DNA from: Burkholderiales bacterium
GTDB taxonomy: Bacteria > Pseudomonadota > Gammaproteobacteria > Burkholderiales > JAHFRG01
Direction: 5' to 3'
Length of the DNA: 64,000 nucleotides
NCBI GenBank assembly: GCA_035518095.1
Contig: DATIXX010000045.1
Span: 1-64,000 of the forward strand
A program made the translations under genes and the position numbers. Shown in pieces: positions 1-8,734 of the stretch. How positions within the stretch are numbered: position 1 is the stretch's first letter; the number at the start of each line of letters is the position of its first letter. The notes under the pieces are model-generated. The model was not told the origin of the DNA, ran no database searches, and saw nothing but the letters and a program-made list of their open reading frames with translations.

Positions 1-94
1 GCCAGATGACAAAGAGGAGCAGCAACAAGGCGAGCAGCGTCAGAGCAATCGCGGGTATTTTTTTCTTGCGCGATGTGTCGGGAGTCGTCGTCAT
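1..94 (-). CDS. HlyD/EmrA-type membrane fusion protein, N-terminal fragment
   Basis: Only the first 31 codons lie in the window; the gene runs off the left edge. Reading from the ATG at 94, the product begins with a short polar stretch, then a KKK cluster, then one long hydrophobic helix rich in Leu. That is the usual start of a periplasmic adaptor (HlyD/EmrA/AaeA family) anchored by one N-terminal transmembrane helix. It begins 18 bp after the stop of a YtcA-like lipoprotein gene on the same strand. As I recall, small YtcA-type proteins often precede an adaptor and an FUSC-type efflux pump. The call rests on topology and neighbourhood only, since no adaptor core is visible. Confidence 0.5.
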   Translation of the reverse strand, partial: MTTTPDTSRKKKIPAIALTLLALLLLLFVIW

Positions 95-112
95 GTGAGT
101 CGCGCCGGGCTT

Positions 113-370
113 TCAGTTTTGAAAGAAGATCAGCCATACAGCAAGCGAAAACAGCGCGGTCAATGCCGGATAGGTCAATGCCATTGGCGTCAGCCAAGAC
201 CCAAGGTTCGTCTTATTCTGGACTACGTGAACGATCACGGTGAGGCTGACACCGGCGACGATGCAGAACAGCCAGTCCGGAAAGTACGCGCCAAGCACGC
301 TGATGGAGGGCGCAAGCGTACAACCCGTTAGCAGTGAGCTTGCTAAGATTGCCAAGCCGCGCTTTTTCAT
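113..370 (-). CDS. YtcA-like small membrane lipoprotein
   Basis: This 85-residue protein starts at the ATG at 370; an in-frame ATG five codons upstream is less likely because it pushes the signal peptide inward. Residues 1-17 form a lipoprotein signal with the lipobox LLTGC, so Cys17 would be lipidated. The mature part holds two hydrophobic segments (about 28-48 and 61-83) joined by a short loop containing NKTNLGSW. Length, lipobox and two helices fit the YtcA family, whose function is not firmly known. It sits just upstream of the truncated adaptor gene and is probably co-transcribed with it. Family assignment is moderately sure; any role in efflux is inference from context. Confidence 0.6.
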   Translation of the reverse strand: MKKRGLAILASSLLTGCTLAPSISVLGAYFPDWLFCIVAGVSLTVIVHVVQNKTNLGSWLTPMALTYPALTALFSLAVWLIFFQN

Positions 371-661
371 AGCTTGTTCTCTCAATCAGCTAAGTACGCC
401 GAACGACACACATTTATGCTTCTTGCGACAAACGCGGCGCCCTCTTAATTCTCCAAGAATAATGTGTTCGACTCAACTGTATGCGCGGCGCAGTCGCTCT
501 GGACAATTACGGAAGCGTACATGGGATAATCGCATAAGTACCGATGCCTCTAATGAAACTCCATCGCGATAAGGACGCGGTACATGAGTGTGCGAGACGT
601 TGTGGCATGCGGCGCCATTGCTTCCAATATAATTTATTGAACAATTAGTTATTACTCTTAT

Positions 662-697
662 TGGCGGAGAGTGAGGGATTCGAACCCCCGACAATAT
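662..697 (-). pseudogene. 3' half of a split or decayed tRNA gene
   Basis: Read on the minus strand this stretch has a complete T arm with the TTCGAAT loop, then the acceptor strand ACTCTCC, a discriminator G and an encoded CCA. It begins directly behind the CCA of the intact tRNA-Ser. No D arm or anticodon arm precedes it. Its acceptor strand is a perfect 7-bp complement to the tRNA 5' half at 854-910, so both may be parts of one former gene. It could instead be a relic of a separate, deleted tRNA. Confidence 0.55.
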
Positions 698-699
698 GT

Positions 700-789
700 T
701 GGCGGAAGGTGTGAGATTCGAACTCACGAGAGGCTTGCGCCCCTGCCGGTTTTCAAGACCGGTGCCATCAACCACTCGGCCAACCTTCC
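700..789 (-). tRNA. tRNA-Ser(UGA)
   Basis: The acceptor stem GGAAGGT/ACCTTCC pairs fully. The D arm GGCCGAG..GGC, an anticodon stem CCGGT/ACCGG with loop CTTGAAA (anticodon TGA), a long serine-type variable arm and the T arm GTGAG-TTCGAAT-CTCAC are all present. Discriminator G and CCA are encoded (CCA at 700-702). The product is a class II tRNA reading UCA and, by wobble, other UCN codons. The gene is complete and looks functional. Confidence 0.95.
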
Positions 790-823
790 GTTATCCATTT
801 TTAGCGTAAACGGTTTTAGCTCC

Positions 824-848
824 GGCATAACCTGCAAGCAGGTTTGCC
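824..848. repeat. Inverted repeat, 11-bp stem
   Basis: GGCA/TGCC and AACCTGC/GCAGGTT pair around a 2-base centre with one mismatch, giving a strong hairpin on either strand. It lies between the intact tRNA-Ser and the neighbouring tRNA 5' half, six bases from a second inverted repeat. Neither has a T tract, so they do not look like intrinsic terminators. They may be processing hairpins in a tRNA precursor or part of a small inserted sequence. Confidence 0.6.
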
Positions 849-852
849 TTCA

Positions 853-877
853 TTGGAGCAGGCTGCGCATGCTCCAA
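853..877. repeat. Inverted repeat, 8-bp stem
   Basis: TTGGAGCA and TGCTCCAA flank a 9-base centre. It sits where the anticodon arm of the tRNA 5' half at 854-910 would be expected, so it seems to have replaced the tRNA sequence from that point. No terminator T tract follows. Confidence 0.6.
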
Positions 878-910
878 CACCGCCGCAATAGACCACTCTG
901 CCAACTCTCC
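854..910 (-). pseudogene. 5' half of a split or decayed tRNA gene
   Basis: On the minus strand the sequence starts GGAGAGTTGGCAGAGTGG, a tRNA acceptor 5' strand followed by a D arm of serine/leucine type with GCGGC closing it. After about 32 bases the tRNA pattern stops: no 5-bp anticodon stem can be drawn and an inverted repeat takes over. The acceptor strand GGAGAGT is perfectly complementary to the 3' half at 662-697. The two halves lie about 155 bp apart with the intact tRNA-Ser(UGA) between them. Confidence 0.5.
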
Positions 911-1043
911 TTTAGTGCGCATCATAAATCCTAACGCTTTGTTTTGTCTAAGTTACGTTTTTCACGGCTTGAAACTTTCGGTGCGGCCGAGTAGTCTTAA
1001 GCGCTGAGCATGTGCTCAAGCTAATTTTCGAGGAGCAGTCTTA

Positions 1044-1733
1044 ATGCAACCGGATATACAAGCAACCGTACCATCAACAGAACTGGCTCTGGTCCAGCAC
1101 AAGGTGCTGCGCAACACCTACTTGATGCTGGGCTTGACCATGATTCCAACGGTGATCGGCGCGACAGTCGGCACCGCAACCAATTTTACGTTCCTGGCGC
1201 AGCATCCGATCGCGGGTCCGTTGCTGATGCTGGCGGCGATGTTCGGATTGATGTTTGCAGTGGGCGCAACGCGCAACAGCATCTGGGGGGTAGTACTGCT
1301 GCTGGCTTTTACTTTTGTAATGGGCTGGTGGCTGGGGCCGATGCTGCAATACGCTCTGCACTTCAGAAACGGCGGGCAACTGATAGGAATAGCTGCCGGC
1401 GGAACCGGGGTAATTTTCTTTACTCTCGCGGGAATCGCGACTTTCACCCGGAAGGATTTCAGCTTCATGGGCAAGTTCCTGCTGGTCGGGTTGGTTCTGC
1501 TGTTCGTTGCCTCAATCGCCAATTTGTTTTTCCAGATTCCCGCCGCATCCATGACGCTTTCGGCGCTGATAATTCTTTTGTTCTCGGGCTATATCCTGTA
1601 TGACGTAAGCCAAATCATACACGGCGGCGAAACCAACTACGTCATGGCCACTCTCAAGATCTATCTCGACATATATAATATTTTCATCAATCTGCTGAAT
1701 TTGCTGCTGGCATTCTCCGGACAGCGGGATTGA
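1044..1733 (+). CDS. Bax inhibitor-1 / YccA family membrane protein
   Basis: This 229-residue, very hydrophobic protein has about seven predicted transmembrane helices after a cytoplasmic N-terminus of roughly 25 residues. The length, the helix pattern and the acidic C-terminal region with an ILYDVSQI segment followed by a long helix match the bacterial BI-1/TMBIM (YccA/YbhL) family. In E. coli YccA restrains FtsH proteolysis of membrane proteins; other members leak calcium. The role here is not shown by the sequence. The ATG at 1044 is preceded by a good ribosome site (gaggag). The gene stands alone between tRNA genes and a terminator it shares with the opposite-strand operon. Confidence 0.88.
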   Translation: MQPDIQATVPSTELALVQHKVLRNTYLMLGLTMIPTVIGATVGTATNFTFLAQHPIAGPLLMLAAMFGLMFAVGATRNSIWGVVLLLAFTFVMGWWLGPMLQYALHFRNGGQLIGIAAGGTGVIFFTLAGIATFTRKDFSFMGKFLLVGLVLLFVASIANLFFQIPAASMTLSALIILLFSGYILYDVSQIIHGGETNYVMATLKIYLDIYNIFINLLNLLLAFSGQRD

Positions 1734-1747
1734 ACTCGTTCTTAATT

Positions 1748-1777
1748 TAAAAAGGGCGGCTTCGGCCGCCCTTTTTA
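1748..1777. terminator. Bidirectional intrinsic terminator
   Basis: A 10-bp stem AAAGGGCGGC/GCCGCCCTTT closed by a TTCG tetraloop is flanked by A and T runs on both sides. It therefore reads as an intrinsic terminator for the BI-1 gene on plus and for the long minus-strand operon ending with rlmD. It overlaps the last codon of rlmD by only a few bases. Confidence 0.88.
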
Positions 1778-3079
1778 TTTGGCTCTCTCGAACAGAGCGA
1801 TTGACTCGATATGCGAGGTATGCGGGAACATGTTTATCACTCCCGCCGCTTCGAGCCGGTAGCCCTTTGCATGCACCAGCACCGCTGCGTCCCGCGCCAG
1901 CGTCGCGGGATTGCAGGAAATATAGACGATGCGCAATGGTGCGCGCTCCCCCAGCGCTTTCACCACCGCTACTGCGCCATCGCGCGGCGGATCCAGCAAC
2001 ATCTTGTCAAAACTGCCGTAATCGGCCAATGAGGCTTCGGTGGCTTGAAACAGGTTTGCGACATGGAAATCGGTTAATTCGGTCAATTCATTATGCGCAG
2101 CGTTTTCTTCAGCACGCCGCGCGAGTTCCGCCCCGCCTTCTATCCCCACCACCACCGCCCCGCGGCGCGCTGCAGGCAAAGCGAAATTTCCCAGGCCGCA
2201 GAATAGATCAGCGATCCGCTCGCCCGGACCCGGATCCAGCAATTGCATAGCGCGGCGCACCAGCACTTGGTTCATGGCGTGATTGACCTGGGTGTAGTCG
2301 GTCGGATGAAACGCCAGGACCAAGTCGAACTCGGGAAGCGTGTAATAAAGCCCGGGCCTATTATCAGGGTAAAAAGCGTACGCGGATTCGGGACCTGCCG
2401 GCTGCAGGTAAAAATATACCCCATGATAATCGGCGAATCTCTTAAGCAATTCCTCGTCTGCGCTATTCAATTCGTCCAAAACGCGCAACACCAGCACGTC
2501 CGCCGCTTCTCCGACCGCCAATTCGATTTGCGGTATTCGCTCGCGCAGGGATAAGGAGGCAATTAACACGCGCAGCGGTTTAATCAGTTCCGAAATCCTT
2601 CGCGGCAGGATTTCGCAGCTTTGCATATCGGCAACAAAGCTGCTGTGCTTCTCGTGAAAGCCCACCAGCACGCCGCCTTTCTTCGAAACATGGCGCACAG
2701 CAAACCGCGCCTTGTGCCGGTACTCCCAATCCGGCCCGTAGATCGGCGACAGCAGCGTTTCTGCTTTGACTTTGCCGATGTACCAAAGAGTGTCCTCGAG
2801 TATGCGCTGTTTCGCAGCCACCTGGGCTTTTGCGTCAAGATGTTGCAAGCTGCAGCCGCCGCAAATTCCAAAGTAGCGGCAGCGCGGTGCAATCCGCATG
2901 GAGCTTGGGCGCAGAATGCGCTCAGCTTTGCCAAACTCGCAGTTTGTTTTTTTGCGATAAGCCGAGTAAACGACCGCTTCGCCCGTCAGCGCATGTTCGA
3001 TAAAGGCAACCTTGCCGGCAACATGCGCCACGCCGCGACCTTCCTGATCCAGGGATTCAATGACGGCTTCGGATGACAA
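1775..3079 (-). CDS. rlmD: 23S rRNA (uracil-1939-C5)-methyltransferase RlmD
   Basis: The 434-residue protein methylates U1939 of 23S rRNA with S-adenosylmethionine. An N-terminal TRAM-like segment (about 5-55) is followed by four cysteines placed for a 4Fe-4S cluster (C67, C73, C76, C155; [11 protein letters not shown]). A Rossmann methyltransferase domain follows, with [16 protein letters not shown] for SAM binding, LLDPPRDG, and the nucleophile motif [10 protein letters not shown] at C389, the same position as in E. coli RlmD (433 aa). It is the last gene of the minus-strand run, 16 bp after the exonuclease gene, and ends at the terminator at 1748. TrmA and RlmC are alternatives, but the iron-sulfur site and length favour RlmD. 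Confidence 0.95.
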   Translation of the reverse strand: MSSEAVIESLDQEGRGVAHVAGKVAFIEHALTGEAVVYSAYRKKTNCEFGKAERILRPSSMRIAPRCRYFGICGGCSLQHLDAKAQVAAKQRILEDTLWYIGKVKAETLLSPIYGPDWEYRHKARFAVRHVSKKGGVLVGFHEKHSSFVADMQSCEILPRRISELIKPLRVLIASLSLRERIPQIELAVGEAADVLVLRVLDELNSADEELLKRFADYHGVYFYLQPAGPESAYAFYPDNRPGLYYTLPEFDLVLAFHPTDYTQVNHAMNQVLVRRAMQLLDPGPGERIADLFCGLGNFALPAARRGAVVVGIEGGAELARRAEENAAHNELTELTDFHVANLFQATEASLADYGSFDKMLLDPPRDGAVAVVKALGERAPLRIVYISCNPATLARDAAVLVHAKGYRLEAAGVINMFPHTSHIESIALFERAK

Positions 3080-3095
3080 TCGCGAACCCTAGAAT

Positions 3096-3875
3096 TTAGG
3101 CGGCGCGCCATTCACTCAAAAATTCGCGCCAGTGCGCCTCCGGACTTTTGCTTAGGCTTGCCCGCACCAGTTCGCATTCGCGCCGGTACTGCTCATTACT
3201 GAACGCCCCGCGCACCAGCTGAAAGCGCAAATACAGCAAATACGTGTTCGCGGCGTCCGTCTCGCAGTAATTGCGAATCGAGGTGGTTTTGCCTTTTTGG
3301 TATGCCTCCCATATTTTTGACCCGTCCATGCCCAGTTTGCCTGGAAATCCAATGAGCCTCGCGATTTCATCCAGTGGAACATTATTGCGGGGTTGGTAAA
3401 GCGCGAGCAAGTCCATTAGATCCAAATGGCGCAGATGGTACCGGCTGATGTAATTGTTCCACTTAAACTCCTTGTCATTCTCGCCCATGTCCCAGTAGCG
3501 CGCGGCAGGAATGCCGTGGATCAGGCTCCGGTAATGCAATACCGGCAAATCGAAACCGCCGCCGTTCCAGGAAACCATCTGCGGAGTATATTTTTCGATT
3601 CCTTCGAAAAAGCGCCGGATCAGATCGGCCTCTGTGGATTTTGCGTCGCCCAGAGACCAGGCCGTGAAACCGTCCTTGTCGCGCAAGACGCAGGCGATCG
3701 CCACTATACGCTGGAGATGCGGCGGCAGAAAATCGCTGCCGCTCGATTGGCGGCGCTGCTGAAACGCCATTTCGGCAATCTGATGCGCTGGCAGCTCGGG
3801 ATCGAGCGCGTGAAGACCGCGCAAGCCCTCAATGTCAGGAACTGTTTCGATGTCGAAAGCAAGGACTGGCGTCAT
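3096..3875 (-). CDS. Predicted 3'-5' exonuclease, PolB-associated type (DEDD)
   Basis: The 259-residue protein opens with FDIETVPD, giving the first metal-binding Asp/Glu (D8, E10 from the ATG). WNGGGFDLPVLHYR is the second exonuclease motif and YCETDAANTYLLYLR the third (DxxY/N-type). This is the pattern of the predicted 3'-5' exonuclease family related to the proofreading domain of family B DNA polymerases. Substrate and role are not known. I chose ATG at 3875; a TTG at 3878 directly abuts the TAA of cysM (TAATTGATG), so the genes are tightly coupled. The neighbour downstream is rlmD. Confidence 0.85.
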   Translation of the reverse strand: MTPVLAFDIETVPDIEGLRGLHALDPELPAHQIAEMAFQQRRQSSGSDFLPPHLQRIVAIACVLRDKDGFTAWSLGDAKSTEADLIRRFFEGIEKYTPQMVSWNGGGFDLPVLHYRSLIHGIPAARYWDMGENDKEFKWNNYISRYHLRHLDLMDLLALYQPRNNVPLDEIARLIGFPGKLGMDGSKIWEAYQKGKTTSIRNYCETDAANTYLLYLRFQLVRGAFSNEQYRRECELVRASLSKSPEAHWREFLSEWRAA

Positions 3876-3878
3876 CAA

Positions 3879-4766
3879 TTACGCCGGAAATACGCCGGTG
3901 GATAGATAGCGGTCCCCGCGATCGCACACGATTGATACGATCACCGCGTTTTTTGCTTCAGCGGAAACCTGCAGCGCCGCCCAAAGCGCGCCGCCTGAAG
4001 AGATGCCTGCGAAGATGCCTTCTTCTTGGGCCAGTCTGCGCGTCATTTCCTCCGCATCCCGCTGGCTTACCTCTATCACGCGGTCCACCCGCCTGCGGTC
4101 GAATATCTTGGGGAGATACTGTTCAGGCCATTTGCGAATGCCGGGTATCTGCGAACCCTCGGTAGGCTGACAGCCTATAATCTGGATCGCCGGATTCTTT
4201 TCCTTGAAAAAACGCGAGCAGCCCATGATAGTGCCGGTTGTGCCCATGCTGCTTACGAAATGCGTGATCTTGCCCTGGGTATCGCGCCATATTTCGGGCC
4301 CGGTACCCTCGTAGTGGGACAGCGGATTATCCGGATTGGCAAATTGATCAAGTATGATGCCCTGCCCCTCATCGCGCATGCGTTCGGCGGTGTCCCGCGC
4401 CGCCTCCATGCCTCCTTTTTCCGGCGTGAGCACAAATTCCGCGCCGAAGGCCTTCATCGTCTGGCGCCGCTCCAGGCTCAAATGTTCGGGCATCACTAGA
4501 ATCATTCGGTAACCCATCATCGCTGCGGCCATCGCCAGCGCGATTCCGGTATTACCGCTGGTCGCCTCGATTAAGGTGTCACCCGGTTTAATGTCACCGC
4601 GCGCCTGCGCGCGCGTGATCATCGAAAGCGCCGGGCGGTCCTTCACCGACCCCGCAGGATTGTCGCCTTCCAACTTGACCAGGACGGTATTGGTCGTATT
4701 CCCTGGAATCCGCTTCAGCATGACCAGCGGCGTATCGCCCACGAACTGCTCGATGGTTTTATACAT
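3879..4766 (-). CDS. cysM: Cysteine synthase B
   Basis: A 295-residue PLP enzyme that makes cysteine from O-acetylserine and sulfide or thiosulfate. The Schiff-base lysine is K42 in NPAGSVKDRP, the substrate loop TSGNTG lies at 69-74, and the glycine loop GTTGTIMG binds the PLP phosphate. The sequence GCQPTEGSQIPGIRKWP and the length just under 300 are typical of CysM rather than CysK. It sits 77 bp after hldD and is coupled to the exonuclease gene. O-acetylserine derives from serine, so its place at the end of a cluster containing serA and serC is fitting, though co-regulation is only inferred. Confidence 0.93.
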   Translation of the reverse strand: MYKTIEQFVGDTPLVMLKRIPGNTTNTVLVKLEGDNPAGSVKDRPALSMITRAQARGDIKPGDTLIEATSGNTGIALAMAAAMMGYRMILVMPEHLSLERRQTMKAFGAEFVLTPEKGGMEAARDTAERMRDEGQGIILDQFANPDNPLSHYEGTGPEIWRDTQGKITHFVSSMGTTGTIMGCSRFFKEKNPAIQIIGCQPTEGSQIPGIRKWPEQYLPKIFDRRRVDRVIEVSQRDAEEMTRRLAQEEGIFAGISSGGALWAALQVSAEAKNAVIVSIVCDRGDRYLSTGVFPA

Positions 4767-4843
4767 GCGGTACTCTCAAAATGCCACACTTATATCATAG
4801 CCAATGCCGCGCCCGAATTTGCAAACTGCATCAGGAAGCGCGC

Positions 4844-5833
4844 CTAAATTTGACCCAGCAAGCACTCGACGTAACGTGCGACACCTTCCTCTACGGTCAA
4901 AAACGGCTCCTCGTACCCCGCGCTGCGCAAGGCGCTGATATCGGCCTGGGTGTAATGTTGGTATTTTCCCTGCAGTGTTTCCGGGAACGGTATGTAACGA
5001 ATAATACCCTGTCCCTGCATTTGCTTTAGAGTCAATTGGGGTGTCCTTTTCCGGCAGGCGTTGACGGTGGCCACCGCGACATCGTTGAAGGTCTGAGACG
5101 CCCCGGTGCCCACGTTGAAAATCCCGGATATCCCGGGTTGATCCAGAAAAAACAGATTAACCTTTATTACGTCCTCGACGGATACGAAGTCACGCCGTTG
5201 CTCGCCGTCTGTATAGCCCCCGCTGCCGTGAAATAAATTAACATTTCCGGAGGCTCGGAATTCATCAAAAAAATGCAGAGCCACAGATGCCATTTTTCCC
5301 TTGTGGCGCTCGCGCGGGCCGTATACGTTGAAATAGCGCAGGCCGGCGACCTGCGCACTGCGTTCATCCAGTCTGCGCCGCACCATCTGATCGAACAAAA
5401 ACTTGGAATAGCCGTAAACATTAAGCGGCATTTCATGTTCGCGCGCTTCCTTGAATACCTTGCCCGCGCCGTAGACCGCGGCCGAGGAGGCATAAATGAA
5501 AGGCACATCTTCGTCGCGGCAATAATCCAGCAACTGCGCAGAATAACGGTAATTGTTTTGCAGCATATAGCGGCCGTCGCTCTCGGTGGTATCCGTGCAC
5601 GCGCCCTGGTGCAGAACGGCGCTGATAGTGTCATCAAAATCGCCTTCCATCAAACGCTCGAGAAAAGCGTCTTTCTCAAGGAAGTCTGCGATTTCGCAAT
5701 CAACCAGATTGGCGAATTTATCGGCGGGTCTTAACTCATCCACGGCAAGGACGTCGGTTTCTCCGCGCTGATTTAGCGCTTTCACCAGATTTGAACCGAT
5801 AAACCCGGCGGCTCCCGTTACAACCGTGTACAT
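4844..5833 (-). CDS. hldD: ADP-L-glycero-D-manno-heptose 6-epimerase
   Basis: A 329-residue short-chain dehydrogenase-type epimerase. The NADP-binding motif GAAGFIGSN is at 7-15 and the catalytic YxxxK is Y140-K144, the same positions as in E. coli HldD (RfaD, 310 aa). It converts ADP-D-glycero-D-manno-heptose to the L-glycero form used for the LPS inner core. The start is 12 bp after the heptose-7-phosphate kinase gene, so kinase and epimerase are made together. The protein is about 19 residues longer than the E. coli one, mostly at the C-terminus. Confidence 0.95.
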   Translation of the reverse strand: MYTVVTGAAGFIGSNLVKALNQRGETDVLAVDELRPADKFANLVDCEIADFLEKDAFLERLMEGDFDDTISAVLHQGACTDTTESDGRYMLQNNYRYSAQLLDYCRDEDVPFIYASSAAVYGAGKVFKEAREHEMPLNVYGYSKFLFDQMVRRRLDERSAQVAGLRYFNVYGPRERHKGKMASVALHFFDEFRASGNVNLFHGSGGYTDGEQRRDFVSVEDVIKVNLFFLDQPGISGIFNVGTGASQTFNDVAVATVNACRKRTPQLTLKQMQGQGIIRYIPFPETLQGKYQHYTQADISALRSAGYEEPFLTVEEGVARYVECLLGQI

Positions 5834-5845
5834 GGCCTGTTTTCC

Positions 5846-6808
5846 TTAACTCGCAAAAAGCTCTTCCCGGTGCACTACCGCGGTACCAAGTTTGCCGACC
5901 ACAATGCCTGCGGCGCGGTTCGCGATACGCACCGCATCCTGCAAATCCGCTCCGCTTGCCAGCATCACCCCCAACGCCGCGATGACGGTATCGCCCGCAC
6001 CGCTGACATCAAATACTTCCCGGGCCTGGGCGGGCACATTCACCATTTTTCGATCGCTGAACAGGGTCATGCCCTCCTCGCTGCGTGTAATCAGCAATGC
6101 TTGTAATTTCAGCTTTTCGATGAGTTGACGGGCTTTTTCCGCAAACTCGCGCTCGTTTTTCCATCCTCCGACAACCTGTCGGAATTCCGCCCGGTTTGGG
6201 GTAAGAATCGTGGCGTTGCGGTAGCGATCAAAATCGTCTCCTTTGGGATCAACCAGCACCGGCTTCCCGGACCGCTTCACCATGCTTATCATTTTCGCGA
6301 TATGCGTTAGACCGCCTTTACCGTAATCAGACAATACAACTACGTCGCAGGATGGGAGCTTCTTTTCAAAGTCGGCGAGCTTCGACACCAACACTTCGTG
6401 GCTGGGCTGGATGTCGAAATCAACCCTCAACAATTGCTGCTGACGCCCGATGACGCGCAACTTAACGGTGGTGGCAATCGCATTATCACGGTGCAGCAGC
6501 GAAGGGATTTGTTCAGCGCGCAACAGACGTTCCAGGCAGGCGCCTGCTTCATCATTGCCTATTACCGAAAGCAATTCCGCTTGCGCGCCGAGCGCCGCGA
6601 CGTTGCGTGCCACGTTGGCGGCGCCGCCCGGACGCTCCTCTGTCCGTTCGATCTTCACCACCGGCACCGGAGCTTCCGGGGAAATGCGGCTCACATCGCC
6701 GAACCAGTAACGGTCCAACATCACATCGCCAACCACCAGCACGCGCGCTTTACTCATGGCGTGAAAATCAACTCCGGCCAGCGCGCCGGCATTCGTTCGT
6801 GCTCTCAT
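5846..6808 (-). CDS. rfaE1: D-glycero-beta-D-manno-heptose-7-phosphate kinase (RfaE1)
   Basis: A 320-residue PfkB/ribokinase-fold sugar kinase. VLVVGDVMLDRYWFGDV opens the fold, ISPEAPVPV and RPGGAANVARNVAALG are family signatures, LTPNRAEF is conserved in HldE, and GAGDTVIAALG carries the catalytic Asp. It is only the kinase half of E. coli HldE; the adenylyltransferase half (RfaE2) is not fused and not seen in the window. The ATG at 6808 overlaps the pyrF stop (ATGA) and has AGGAAG eight bases upstream. An internal ATG at 6757 (MSKARV) is the alternative start. It phosphorylates heptose-7-P at C1 for LPS core synthesis. Confidence 0.93.
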   Translation of the reverse strand: MRARTNAGALAGVDFHAMSKARVLVVGDVMLDRYWFGDVSRISPEAPVPVVKIERTEERPGGAANVARNVAALGAQAELLSVIGNDEAGACLERLLRAEQIPSLLHRDNAIATTVKLRVIGRQQQLLRVDFDIQPSHEVLVSKLADFEKKLPSCDVVVLSDYGKGGLTHIAKMISMVKRSGKPVLVDPKGDDFDRYRNATILTPNRAEFRQVVGGWKNEREFAEKARQLIEKLKLQALLITRSEEGMTLFSDRKMVNVPAQAREVFDVSGAGDTVIAALGVMLASGADLQDAVRIANRAAGIVVGKLGTAVVHREELFAS

Positions 6809-7509
6809 GCTTGGCTTCCTGACATTTCCCTGTTGATTTCGTGCAAAGCCCGCAGCGGATCGGCCGCCCGCGTCACCGGCCGGCCAACCACTAAATAATC
6901 AGCTCCGTTGAGCACGGCTTGGCGCGGCGTCACCACGCGCAACTGGTCGTCATGATTAACCTGCGCCAGCCTGATGCCGGGTGTGACCACGCAGAATTCC
7001 GGGCCAAAATGCTTTTTCAACTCACGCGCTTCACGCCCCGAACATACCACGCCATCGGCCCCGCATTGATGCGCAACGCGTGCGAGCCGTAACACGGCAC
7101 CATCGATCTCGCCGCTAATTCCCAGCTGGCCGAGCTCTTCGCGTCCCATGCTGGTCGGGACCGTGACTGCAATCAGCAGCGGCCGCGGCAGAACACCGCC
7201 CACAGCTTCGCGTGCCGCGGTAAGCATGGAGCTGCCACCCAGCGCATGCACGCTGAGCATCCACACGCCAAGCCTTGAAGCTGCTTTGCAGGCCTGGGCA
7301 ACCGTATGCGGAATGTCGTGAAACTTCAAATCCAGGAACATGCCGAATCCGCGCCGCACCAGCTGCTCAACAAGCTGCGGACCGGCGGAAGTGAACAGTT
7401 CTTGTCCTATCTTTAAGCGGCACGCTTGAGGCTCGACCTTGTTCACGAACTGCAAAGCCGATTGCGCGTCGGCAAAATCCAACGCGACAATGGTGCGGGG
7501 TTCATTCAT
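6805..7509 (-). CDS. pyrF: Orotidine-5'-phosphate decarboxylase
   Basis: A 234-residue TIM-barrel enzyme that makes UMP from OMP. The start at 7509 (MNEPRTIVALDFADAQ) overlaps the lapB stop as ATGA; upstream in-frame codons belong to another frame of lapB. The active-site charge network is K33 plus LDLKFHDIPHT (D60, K62, D65), and GADYLVVGRPVTRAADP near the end binds phosphate. Length equals that of group I enzymes such as E. coli PyrF (245 aa). It lies between lapB and the heptose kinase gene with overlaps on both sides; lapB-pyrF adjacency is also found in E. coli. Confidence 0.96.
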   Translation of the reverse strand: MNEPRTIVALDFADAQSALQFVNKVEPQACRLKIGQELFTSAGPQLVEQLVRRGFGMFLDLKFHDIPHTVAQACKAASRLGVWMLSVHALGGSSMLTAAREAVGGVLPRPLLIAVTVPTSMGREELGQLGISGEIDGAVLRLARVAHQCGADGVVCSGREARELKKHFGPEFCVVTPGIRLAQVNHDDQLRVVTPRQAVLNGADYLVVGRPVTRAADPLRALHEINREMSGSQA

Positions 7510-8693
7510 GCCGCCAGTTCGTCCTCTTCGGTCCTGCGCGGCGGGTAGGTCTCCCAGCCGCCGCAAGCCGGGCAATGCCAATAAAACTGCCGCGCCCGGA
7601 ACCCGCAATTTTCACAACGGTACATGGCCAGACCACGAGTGTGGCTATGCACTAAATTCTTCATCAGTTCCAAATCATGGCGTCGCTCGAGCGGCGCCTC
7701 GAGCATTTGCGCTTCCAGCAGCTTGTCCAAGCCAAGTAAGGAAGGCGCGCGCTTCATTTCATAACGCACAAGCTGATACGCAGGCTCCGCGCCCTGGCGC
7801 GTTAGAGTTGCCTGAAACACCACATTTAACAGATCCAGCGAAGGATAATTGGAAAGATAGCCGCGCAGCAATTGCAGCCCTTCATCCGTCTTGCCCAATT
7901 GCCGGTAAGCATCGAGAAGCTTTTCCGCTATCTGGGAAAGATAAGCGGGATTCTGTGATTCGATGCGTTTCCAGGCCGCAATAGCTTTTTCATACTGCTT
8001 TTCGAGCATTTCCAAGTCGCCCAGCAAAATGCTGGCGCGCACGCATTTGCGGTGAGTCGCCAATGCCGCCTCCAAGTGTGGTCTGGCATTTTGGGCCCTG
8101 GAATGCATAATTTCATTGGCCGCCAGCTCGCAGTAAAAATTGGCGATTTCCTTCTGGTACGATTGATTGGTGATTTTATCAAGCTGTTGCGCAATCTGAA
8201 TCGATTTTGACCAGTCCTTTTCCTGCTGGTAAATTTCCAGGAGATGCCTTGACGCCGGCTCCGCGTGAGGCGTACTTTGCAATTTGGTGAACAATTCTTC
8301 CGCGCGGTCAAGCAGCCCGGCCTTGAGATAATCTTTAGCCAGCTCAAACATTGCATTGAGCTTCTGCTCCTGCCCCAGGTCGGCGCGTTCCACCAGGTTC
8401 TGGTGCATGCGTATGGCGCGCTCCACTTCACCACGCCGCCGGAACAGATTGCCCAAGGCAAAATGCAGCTCCACCGTTTGCGGGTCTACCTTGACCACTT
8501 CAATGAACGCTTCTATCGCTTTATCGGGTTGCTCATTAAGCAAAAAATTCAGCCCTTTGAAATAGGACATGGGCAGTGCGCGCGACTCGGAAAGCAATTG
8601 CTTGATGTCGATGCGCGCGGCAATCCAGCCCAGACCGAAGAACAGCGGAAATGCGAGCAGCCACCAGAATTCAATTTCCATGCCGATTTTCAA
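7506..8693 (-). CDS. lapB: Lipopolysaccharide assembly protein B (TPR, rubredoxin-like)
   Basis: A 395-residue protein with one N-terminal transmembrane helix (about 8-25), then a series of tetratricopeptide repeats through about residue 350. It ends in a zinc ribbon, two CxxC pairs in YRCENCGFRA and WHCPACGGW. This architecture and length match E. coli LapB/YciM (389 aa), which controls LpxC turnover by FtsH and so balances LPS against phospholipid. It lies 41 bp downstream of lapA, as in E. coli, and overlaps pyrF. The heptose genes that follow make the same end product, LPS. Confidence 0.95.
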   Translation of the reverse strand: MKIGMEIEFWWLLAFPLFFGLGWIAARIDIKQLLSESRALPMSYFKGLNFLLNEQPDKAIEAFIEVVKVDPQTVELHFALGNLFRRRGEVERAIRMHQNLVERADLGQEQKLNAMFELAKDYLKAGLLDRAEELFTKLQSTPHAEPASRHLLEIYQQEKDWSKSIQIAQQLDKITNQSYQKEIANFYCELAANEIMHSRAQNARPHLEAALATHRKCVRASILLGDLEMLEKQYEKAIAAWKRIESQNPAYLSQIAEKLLDAYRQLGKTDEGLQLLRGYLSNYPSLDLLNVVFQATLTRQGAEPAYQLVRYEMKRAPSLLGLDKLLEAQMLEAPLERRHDLELMKNLVHSHTRGLAMYRCENCGFRARQFYWHCPACGGWETYPPRRTEEDELAA

Positions 8694-8734
8694 AATGGGA
8701 AATTAATGGATACAGCAATATCGGACTGGCGAAA

